Source: JAWWPG01 sp033850885
GTDB lineage: Bacteria > Actinomycetota > Actinomycetes > Propionibacteriales > Nocardioidaceae
Direction of reading: 5' to 3'
Assembly (NCBI GenBank): GCA_033850885.1
Contig: JAWWPG010000060.1
Coordinates: forward strand, 1-64,000
Length of the DNA: 64,000 nucleotides
Shown: positions 57,896-64,000 of the stretch, in pieces
Layout: the number at the start of each line of letters is the position of its first letter
How positions within the stretch are numbered: the stretch's first letter is position 1
Program-made: the position numbers and the translations under genes
The notes under the pieces: generated by a model
Told to the model about the DNA's origin: nothing
The model's database searches: none
Seen by the model: the letters and a program-made list of their open reading frames with translations, nothing else

Positions 57896-59116
57896 TCAGG
57901 CGTTGTGGGGACGTGCCATCCGGATCTGGCTCACCCCGAGGTAGCGGGAGCGGAAGCCGGCCTCGCAGTAGGCGAGGTAGAACTCCCAGATCCGCCGGAA
58001 GTCCTCGTCGTAGCCGAGACGGGTGACGTCGTCCCAGTGCGCCATGAACCGCAGACGCCAGCGGCGCAGCGTCTCGGCGTAGTGGACGCCGAGCTCGCGC
58101 CGGTGCGTGATACGTAGCGAGGTCTGCATCCGGCACACCTCCTCGATGGCCGTGATGGAGGGGATCAGCCCGCCCGGGAAGATGTACTTCTGGATCCAGC
58201 CGTAGGAGTTGCGGGTGGCGAGCATCCGGTCATGGGCCATCGTGATGGCCTGGATCGCCACCCGCCCACCGGGCGCGAGGTGGTCGTCGATCGCCTTGAA
58301 GTAGCTCGGCCAGAACTCCTCGCCCACCGCCTCGATCATCTCCACACTGACGATCGCGTCGAACTGACCCTGGACGTCGCGGTAGTCCAGCAGACGTACG
58401 TCGACCAGCGGGTCGAGGCCCAGCTTCTTGACCCGTTGGTTGGCGAGGTGGGCCTGCTGCTCGGACAGCGTGATCGTCGTGACCTGGGCGCCGCGCTTTG
58501 CTGCGCGGATCGCGAGGGAGCCCCACCCGGAGCCGATCTCGAGGACACGGGTCCCGTCGCGCACCTGGGCGTAGTCGAGCATCGCGTCCAGCTTGCGCGC
58601 TTGCGCCTCCTCGAGACTCTCGCGCTCGGGGTCGACGAACCAGGCGGACGAGTAGGTCATCGTCTCGTCGAGGAACGTGGCGAAGAGCTCGTTTGACATG
58701 TCGTAGTGCGCCGAGATGTTGTTGCGTGCTCCGAAGCGGGTGTTCCTGGTGTCGTGCGGCAGCCGCCTGTCGATCACGCCGCGCATCCGTCGCAGCGGCG
58801 CGGGCACGAGATCCTGCAGCCGCGCGGCGAAGGGCGTGAGCAGGTCGGCGAGGTCGGTGCCCGCGGCCGGCGCCCAGTCACCTGCGACGTACGCCTCCCC
58901 GAAGGCCATCTTGGCGTCGCGGGCAAGTCGCCGGTAGAACGACTCAGGGTCTGCCAGGAACAGCGCCGGCGCGGTCGGGTCGCTCGACCCCCATGTGGTG
59001 CCGTCGGGAAGGATGAATCGGGCGTCGACCCGCCCCGAGGCGGCCTTGACGACCCGGCGCGCGATCGTGGTGCCAATTCTGGTCCGCAGGTTGTCGACAA
59101 CTGTCGGAGTGCTCAC
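57896..59116 (-). CDS. cyclopropane-fatty-acyl-phospholipid synthase family methyltransferase
   Basis: A 406-residue SAM-dependent enzyme that methylates or cyclopropanates unsaturated acyl chains of phospholipids. It has the substrate-side NISAHYDMSNELFATFLDETMTYSSAWF, the SAM motif VLEIGSGWGSLAIRAAKRGAQVTTITLSEQQ, and EMIEAVGEEFWPSYF and FPGGLIPS. GTG 59116 (VSTPTVVDNLRTRIG) with AAGGACC upstream is the start; the ORF to 59560 is non-coding. It probably acts together with DUF1365 and the amine oxidase, although it stands on the other side of lipA/lipB. Confidence 0.9.
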   Translation of the reverse strand: MSTPTVVDNLRTRIGTTIARRVVKAASGRVDARFILPDGTTWGSSDPTAPALFLADPESFYRRLARDAKMAFGEAYVAGDWAPAAGTDLADLLTPFAARLQDLVPAPLRRMRGVIDRRLPHDTRNTRFGARNNISAHYDMSNELFATFLDETMTYSSAWFVDPERESLEEAQARKLDAMLDYAQVRDGTRVLEIGSGWGSLAIRAAKRGAQVTTITLSEQQAHLANQRVKKLGLDPLVDVRLLDYRDVQGQFDAIVSVEMIEAVGEEFWPSYFKAIDDHLAPGGRVAIQAITMAHDRMLATRNSYGWIQKYIFPGGLIPSITAIEEVCRMQTSLRITHRRELGVHYAETLRRWRLRFMAHWDDVTRLGYDEDFRRIWEFYLAYCEAGFRSRYLGVSQIRMARPHNA

Positions 59117-59325
59117 GTGGTCCGGTCCTTCGTTCGTCAGTGTTCGGCGGGGCTCCGGCGGCACCCCCGCCGGCTGCCTCCGGTGGTTCTTGCCACCCCT
59201 GGGTGTCATCCAAGACGTCTCATGTGTTCTTCGGAGCCAGCCGGGGACCGGATGGGCTCGGGCAGCATATCCACGCCTGTGGATGACACGGACCCTCCTC
59301 GACGAGTTTCCGGCAGGCTTGGGAC

Positions 59326-59964
59326 ATGACCGGTTCGGGGTCTCGGCGGCGCCACCGTGCAGGCCGACGCCCGAGGGCGATGGTGACCCTGCGGGCATCG
59401 GTCGTTGCCGCCTGCTGTGTCCTCGCGGTGTTCGCGCCGACAGTGCTGGCCTGGGTTCGCGGCGGTGACTTCGGTACGCCGACCGGACCGCATGCGCTGT
59501 CGGAGCGGGCGGCTCCGGCGCAGGCGGGGCCGCGCGTTCCCACCCGCGACCAGGCGGCATGGGTGGGCGCGGGGCTGACGAGCCACGACGTCCGCTGGCT
59601 GCAGGTGCTCGACGAGATCAGTGCCCGACGGGAGAGGGCATGGCGTCGTGGGGATCCCAGCCTGTTGCGCGACGTCTATGCCCCGGGCTCACCAGAGCTG
59701 GCCGCAGACCAGGCGATGCTGCGCGCCTACCGGGGACGCGGGCTGCGGGTGAGCGGTTTGCGGATGCGGTTCTTCGTGGTCGAGGTCGAGCTCCAACGCC
59801 CGGGCTCGGCAGTGCTGCTCGTGGTGGACAGCCTCGGACGATCGGTGGCTCACGGCCGGGCTGGTGGGGCCAGCGGGCTGCCCGCCGACCTGCCGACACG
59901 GCACCGGGTCGAGCTGCGTGAGGTGGGCGGCCAGTGGCGGATCGCGCGAATCGCCCTCGCGTGA
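59326..59964 (+). CDS. membrane-anchored protein of unknown function
   Basis: A 212-residue protein with a basic start, one N-terminal membrane segment (RASVVAACCVLAVFAPTVLAWV, about 24-45) and an external domain with an NTF2/SnoaL-like look: VRWLQVLDEISARRERAWRRGDPSLLRDVYAPGSP, later VELREVGGQWRIARIAL. Proteins of this type in actinobacteria are unassigned. It reads toward the TIGR01777 gene (convergent). Confidence 0.65.
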   Translation: MTGSGSRRRHRAGRRPRAMVTLRASVVAACCVLAVFAPTVLAWVRGGDFGTPTGPHALSERAAPAQAGPRVPTRDQAAWVGAGLTSHDVRWLQVLDEISARRERAWRRGDPSLLRDVYAPGSPELAADQAMLRAYRGRGLRVSGLRMRFFVVEVELQRPGSAVLLVVDSLGRSVAHGRAGGASGLPADLPTRHRVELREVGGQWRIARIALA

Positions 59965-59970
59965 CGTGGG

Positions 59971-60864
59971 TCAGCCCAGGGTGGCGCGCAGCTGGCTCGC
60001 CAGATCCGGGTGGGAGAACTCGAAGCCGGCCTCCAGCAACCGGTTCGGCCTGACCTTGAGGCTTCCGAGGAGCTCACCCGACAGCTCTCCCAGCACGAGC
60101 CTGAGTGCGGCTGCGGGCACCCGGAGAAGCGTGGGACGGTGCAGGAGCGAGCCGAGGAGTCTGGTCAAGTCCGCGTTCGTGGCGGGCTCCGGGGCCACCA
60201 GGTTGTAAGGTCCCGCCATGCCCGCGTCGGCCACGGCCCGGGTGACGGCTGTGACGTAGTCGTCAAGGCTGACCGTGGGGAACCACTGGCGTCCGTCGCC
60301 GAGTCGGCCCCCCAGGCCGAGCTGGAACGGCAGCCGCATCGTCTTCAGGGCGCCACCGGCCTTGTCGAGGACGACGGCGGTGCGCACGAGGACCACCCGA
60401 CCGCCCGCCTGGGCCGCTGGACGGGTGGCCGCTTCCCACTGCTCGACCACGTCGGCAAGGAAACCGAGGCCCTTCGCCGATTCCTCGGTCAGCTCCTCGT
60501 CGCCGCGGTCGCGCCCGTAGTAGCCGACCGCGCTCGCGTTCACGAGCGCGGGGAGCGGGCCGTCGAGGCGGGTGAGCGCCGTAGCCACCGTCTGCGTCGT
60601 GGCCACTCGGCTCGTGAGGAGGGTCTGCCGGTACGACGATGTCCAGGGCCAGTGCGCGATCGGAGCGCCGGCGAGGTTGACGATCGCGTCGACGCCGTGC
60701 AGCGCCTCCGCCGGAACGCTGCCCCGATACGGGTCCCAGCGAAAGTCGTCAGGGCCGGCCGGGTCCGTCCTCACCAGCCGACGGGTGCGGTGCCCGTCTT
60801 GTGTGAGGCGCTGCCGCACCGCCGTACCGAGAAACCCGGACGCTCCCGCGAGCAGGATTCGCAC
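59971..60864 (-). CDS. TIGR01777 family NAD(P)-binding epimerase-like protein
   Basis: A 297-residue extended SDR-type protein: MRILLAGASGFLGTAVRQRL (dinucleotide binding), VDAIVNLAGAPIAHWPWT, NASAVGYYGRDRGDEELTEES (Tyr of the SDR type), and a C-terminal DUF1731-type end LLGSLKVRPNRLLEAGFEFSHPDL. The same family gene lies between lipB and the E2 gene in Mycobacterium. The reaction is unknown. Confidence 0.93.
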   Translation of the reverse strand: MRILLAGASGFLGTAVRQRLTQDGHRTRRLVRTDPAGPDDFRWDPYRGSVPAEALHGVDAIVNLAGAPIAHWPWTSSYRQTLLTSRVATTQTVATALTRLDGPLPALVNASAVGYYGRDRGDEELTEESAKGLGFLADVVEQWEAATRPAAQAGGRVVLVRTAVVLDKAGGALKTMRLPFQLGLGGRLGDGRQWFPTVSLDDYVTAVTRAVADAGMAGPYNLVAPEPATNADLTRLLGSLLHRPTLLRVPAAALRLVLGELSGELLGSLKVRPNRLLEAGFEFSHPDLASQLRATLG

Positions 60865-60869
60865 GGCGG

Positions 60870-62852
60870 TCAGACACCGAGCTCGGACTCGAAGTTCGCC
60901 TCCTCGAGGCGCTGCTTGATCGCCATCAGGAAGCGGGCCGCATCCGCGCCGTCGACCAGCCGGTGGTCGTAGGTGAGCGCCAGATAGACCATCTGGCGAA
61001 CCGCGATCGTCTCTCCGAGGTTCGGGTCGTCGATGACCACGGGTCGTTTCACGACGGTGCCGGTCCCGAGGATCGCGACCTGAGGCTGGTTGATGATCGG
61101 GGTGTCGAAAAGAGCACCTCGGCTTCCCGTGTTCGTAAGGGTGAACGTGCCGCCGGAGAGCTCGTCCGGGCTCACCTGACCCTCCCGGGTCCGCGCCGCC
61201 AGGTCCTGGATCTTCCTCGCGATACCCGCGATCGAGAGGTCGCCGGCGTTCTTGATCACCGGAACCAGCAGGCCGCGCTCGGTGTCGACGGCAACCCCGA
61301 GGTGCTCGCCGTCGTGGTAGGTGACGGTGCCTTCGTCCGTGTTGATCGAGGCGTTCACCTGCGGGTAGGTCTTGAGCGCGTCGATCGCCGCCTTCGCGAA
61401 GAACGGCAGGAACGACAGCTTGACTCCCTCTCGCTGCTCGAAACCCGCCTTCACCCGGTTGCGCAGCCGGGAGATCGCGGTGACGTCGACCTCGACGACG
61501 GTCGTCAGCTGCGCCGACGTCTGCAGCGACTCGAGCATCCGGGACGCGATGACCTTGCGCAGTCGGCTGAGCTTCTCGGTCTTTCCGCGCAGCGGGCTGG
61601 GCGCGGGCGGAGCCTGGGTCGCGCCCGAGTCCGCGGTGCTGGCTGCCGGCGCGGTTTCGGGCTCGGGCTTCTTCTCCTGTTCCGCGGCTGCCCGCTCGGC
61701 CTCATCCGCGGCCGCCAGGACATCCTGCTTGCGGACCCGGCCGCCGACCCCGGTGCCGGCGAGGGAGCCCAGGTCGACTCCGTGCTTGGCGGCAAGCTTG
61801 CGCACGAGCGGGGTGACGTAGCTGCGCCCCTCGGCCGAGGAGGTGTCGTCGGTGGAGGATGTCGGCTTTGTCGCCTGCTCCCGTTGCGTTGGCTCGGCCT
61901 GCTTCTCCTGCTCCGGCTCGGCCGGCTCCTCCTGCTCCGGCTCGGCCTTCTCCTCGTCGGCCTCGGCGGCCTTTGGTTCGGGTTCGGGTTCGGCCTCGGC
62001 CTTCTCCTGCTGCTCGCCCGCACCGGTCTGCTTCCCGTCAGACGACGACTCCTGAGAACCGGCGGCCCCCTCGGACCCCACTCGGGCCAGCACCGCGCCG
62101 ACCTCGACGGTCTCGTCCTCGCCGACGACGATCTCGAGCAGAGTGCCCGCGACCGGGGAGGGGATCTCGGTGTCGACCTTGTCCGTGGACACCTCGAGCA
62201 ACGCCTCGTCGACAGCGACGTCGTCGCCGACCGACTTCAGCCACTGGGTGACGGTGCCCTCGGTGACGCTCTCCCCGAGCGCCGGAAGCGTCACGTCCGT
62301 GGAGTCGCCACCCCCGGACTGCGTCGAGCCGGTGTTGTCCTGTCCCGAGTCGTCAGCCTCGGCCGCAGGCGCCTGCGACGTGTCCTCTGATTCATCCTCG
62401 TCGGTCTCGTCATCGGTCTCGCTGGCGGACTCACTGGCGTCCGACGCATCGTCACCGGGCTCGGCGTCGTCGGTGTCCTGACCGGCGTCGTCGGTGTCCT
62501 GACCGCCGTCGTCGCTCTCCGCGGACCCCTGCTGCGTCTCGGGGGGGCCGTCCGAGCTGGCCTGGTCGGAGCCGGCGTCCACCTCGGGTGTCGCGGCCTC
62601 ATCCGCCGACTCGCCCTCTTCACCGATGACCGCGAGGACCGCGCCGACCTCGACGGTCTCGTCCTCGTCGGCACGGATCTCGAGGAGCGTGCCGGCGACT
62701 GGGGAGGGGATCTCGGTGTCGACCTTGTCGGTGGACACCTCGAGCAACGCCTCGTCGACAGCGACGTCGTCGCCGACGGACTTCAGCCACTGGGTGACGG
62801 TGCCTTCGGTGACGCTCTCACCGAGCGCCGGGAGCTTGACTTCGGTCGCCAT
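60870..62852 (-). CDS. sucB: 2-oxoglutarate dehydrogenase E2 (dihydrolipoamide acyltransferase)
   Basis: A 660-residue E2 core of a 2-oxoacid dehydrogenase complex. Two nearly identical lipoyl domains (about 1-75 and 188-262) each carry the lipoylated Lys in STDKVDTEIPSPV. They are joined by long acidic and Pro/Glu/Ala-rich linkers. The E3-binding domain is YVTPLVRKLAAKHGVDLGSLAGTGVGGRVRKQDVL (about 345-380). The catalytic domain ends with the HxxxDG motif TYDHRLVDGADAARF. Depends on LipA and LipB encoded nearby; E3 is the next gene. Confidence 0.94.
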   Translation of the reverse strand: MATEVKLPALGESVTEGTVTQWLKSVGDDVAVDEALLEVSTDKVDTEIPSPVAGTLLEIRADEDETVEVGAVLAVIGEEGESADEAATPEVDAGSDQASSDGPPETQQGSAESDDGGQDTDDAGQDTDDAEPGDDASDASESASETDDETDEDESEDTSQAPAAEADDSGQDNTGSTQSGGGDSTDVTLPALGESVTEGTVTQWLKSVGDDVAVDEALLEVSTDKVDTEIPSPVAGTLLEIVVGEDETVEVGAVLARVGSEGAAGSQESSSDGKQTGAGEQQEKAEAEPEPEPKAAEADEEKAEPEQEEPAEPEQEKQAEPTQREQATKPTSSTDDTSSAEGRSYVTPLVRKLAAKHGVDLGSLAGTGVGGRVRKQDVLAAADEAERAAAEQEKKPEPETAPAASTADSGATQAPPAPSPLRGKTEKLSRLRKVIASRMLESLQTSAQLTTVVEVDVTAISRLRNRVKAGFEQREGVKLSFLPFFAKAAIDALKTYPQVNASINTDEGTVTYHDGEHLGVAVDTERGLLVPVIKNAGDLSIAGIARKIQDLAARTREGQVSPDELSGGTFTLTNTGSRGALFDTPIINQPQVAILGTGTVVKRPVVIDDPNLGETIAVRQMVYLALTYDHRLVDGADAARFLMAIKQRLEEANFESELGV

Positions 62853-62921
62853 GCGGTTCGTCGTCCTCTGTCTGGGTCTGGTGGTCGGTTGGGAGTCGCG
62901 GCTCAGCCTATCGGGGCAGCC

Positions 62922-64000
62922 TCAGCTGTGCGCGTGCAGCGGTTTGCCGGCGAGCGCCAGATGCGCCTCCCCGAGCGCCTCGGTCTGCGTCGGGTGCATG
63001 TGGATCAGGGCGGCGACGTCGGCGGGGAAGGCCTCCCAGTTGTAGATGAGCTGGGCCTCGCCGACCAGCTCACTCACCCGGGAACCGACCATATGGACTC
63101 CGACAACCGGGCCGTCCTTCTCGCGGACCAGCTTGACGAAGCCTTGTGTTCTGAGGATCTGGCTCTTCCCGTTGCCGGCGAGGTCGTAGGTGAGGGTCTC
63201 CACCCGTTCGTCGCCGTAGCGCTCTCGGGCTCTGACCTCAGTCAGGCCCACTGAGGAGATCTCGGGCTCGCAGTAGGTGACGCGCGGTATGCCGTCCTCG
63301 TTGATCACCGTCGGGTGAAGACCCGCGATGTCTTCCGCGACGAAGATGCCGTGCTGGAAGCCACGATGGGCCAGCTGCATGCCCGGCACGATGTCACCGA
63401 CGGCATAGACACCCTCGACCTTGGTACGCAGCCGCTCGTCCGTCAGCACGAAGCCACGGTCCATCGAGATGCCCTGCGCCTCGTACCCGAGGCCGGCGGT
63501 CGTGGGCCCGCGGCCGACGGCCACCAGCAGCAGGTCGGCGTCGAACGTGTCACCCGACTCGACCGTCACGGTGACGCCGGAGTCCGTGGAAGACACGGAC
63601 GTGAAAGGCGCGCCCGTCTTGAACGCGATGCCCCGCTTGCGGAAGGCTCGCTCGAGCGCCTTGGAGCACGCCTCGTCCTCGGCGGCGATCAGCCGCGGCA
63701 GCGCCTCGAGGATCGTCACATCGACACCGAACGACCGCCAGGCAGACGCGAACTCCACGCCGATGACGCCGCCCCCCAGCACGACCGCCTTCCGTGGGAG
63801 CCGCTCGAGCTCGAGCGCGTGCTCGCTGGCCAACACCCGGACCCCGTCGACCTCGAGGCCAGGCAGGGACTTCGAGTACGAGCCGGAGGCCAGGACGACG
63901 TACCTGCCCTCATAGCGGATGCCGTCCACCTCGACGCTCTTCGGGCCGACGAGGACCCCGTGTCCGTCGATGATGGTGATCTTGCGGCTGCCCACCAGCC
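62922..64000 (-). CDS. lpdA: dihydrolipoyl dehydrogenase (partial, N-terminus outside the window)
   Basis: The C-terminal 350-odd residues of an E3 flavoprotein that reoxidises lipoyl groups with NAD+. Visible are the NAD-binding KAVVLGGGVIGVEFASAWRSFGVDVTILE, the second FAD segment GVYAVGDIVPGMQLAHRGFQHGIFVAEDIAG, and the dimer-interface active site IHMHPTQTEALGEAHLAL (His and Glu). The redox disulfide and FAD-binding start lie beyond 64000. It is upstream of sucB in the same direction, with a gap of 69 bases, so the two are co-transcribed. Confidence 0.93.
   Translation of the reverse strand, partial: LVGSRKITIIDGHGVLVGPKSVEVDGIRYEGRYVVLASGSYSKSLPGLEVDGVRVLASEHALELERLPRKAVVLGGGVIGVEFASAWRSFGVDVTILEALPRLIAAEDEACSKALERAFRKRGIAFKTGAPFTSVSSTDSGVTVTVESGDTFDADLLLVAVGRGPTTAGLGYEAQGISMDRGFVLTDERLRTKVEGVYAVGDIVPGMQLAHRGFQHGIFVAEDIAGLHPTVINEDGIPRVTYCEPEISSVGLTEVRARERYGDERVETLTYDLAGNGKSQILRTQGFVKLVREKDGPVVGVHMVGSRVSELVGEAQLIYNWEAFPADVAALIHMHPTQTEALGEAHLALAGKPLHAHS

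Noticed and set aside
60963..62390. Plus-strand 475-residue frame inside sucB
   Set aside because: Antisense to the E2 catalytic and lipoyl domains; composition is Arg/Leu/Gly-biased as expected for a mirror of the acidic linkers.

Overview
This is a high-GC, gene-dense window from an actinobacterium. The evidence is a set of actinobacterial marker genes: a WhiB-family regulator of the WhiD/WhiB3 type, DUF4191, GlnE with two glutamine synthetases, an F420-type luciferase-like oxidoreductase, and paired GlnR boxes upstream of glnA. The blocks glnA2-glnE and glnA-RDD-DUF4191-lipA-lipB-TIGR01777-sucB-lpd follow the order known from Mycobacterium and Streptomyces. Genus cannot be decided from the sequence alone; a Propionibacteriales-like organism is plausible.

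Left chromosomal part (1-27878): the tail of an IS3-family element; a class I/II aminotransferase; NhaA; two small secreted proteins; methionine aminopeptidase; a metal/cobalamin receptor-fold protein; PanB; a three-gene b-type cytochrome module; NAD synthetase; an S9 peptidase; glnA2, a glutamine amidotransferase and glnE; whiB, cspA and an ECF sigma/anti-sigma pair; a secreted beta-propeller protein; DUF899; an SRPBCC/ArsR pair with a clear operator; an alpha/beta hydrolase; DUF1801; MsrA; and a luciferase-like monooxygenase. Short 22-bp repeats sit at the 3' ends of nadE and the S9 peptidase gene and supply both stop codons.

Central part (27879-51082): an integrated mobile element of about 23.2 kb. 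It is bounded by a 28-bp perfect direct repeat (27879-27906 and 51055-51082) that equals the last nine codons of glnA. Its cargo is a complete respiratory nitrate reductase operon on the minus strand (narK-narG-narH-narJ-narI-hemerythrin-cupin). Its backbone, on the plus strand near the right end, is a MobF-type relaxase/helicase with a frameshift near its N-terminus, an excisionase-like HTH protein and a tyrosine integrase. Between narK and the relaxase lie about 8 kb that are poor in genes and rich in hairpins: a pair of homologous, terminator-ended putative RNAs, broken HTH fragments, a lone sigma region-4 ORF, a lipoprotein, an allene-oxide-cyclase-like secreted protein and an internally deleted IS256 transposase. 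The element thus places anaerobic nitrate respiration beside the main nitrogen-assimilation gene, leaves glnA intact, and strands glnA's apparent original terminator 23 kb away.

Right chromosomal part (51055-64000): glnA with two GlnR boxes and a divergent RDD membrane protein; DUF1365 and an FAD amine oxidase (lipid-modification type); DUF4191; lipA and lipB (lipoate synthesis); a cyclopropane/methyl fatty acid synthase; a membrane-anchored unknown; a TIGR01777 epimerase; and sucB and lpd (2-oxoacid dehydrogenase E2 and E3, which are users of lipoate). lpd runs off the window end.
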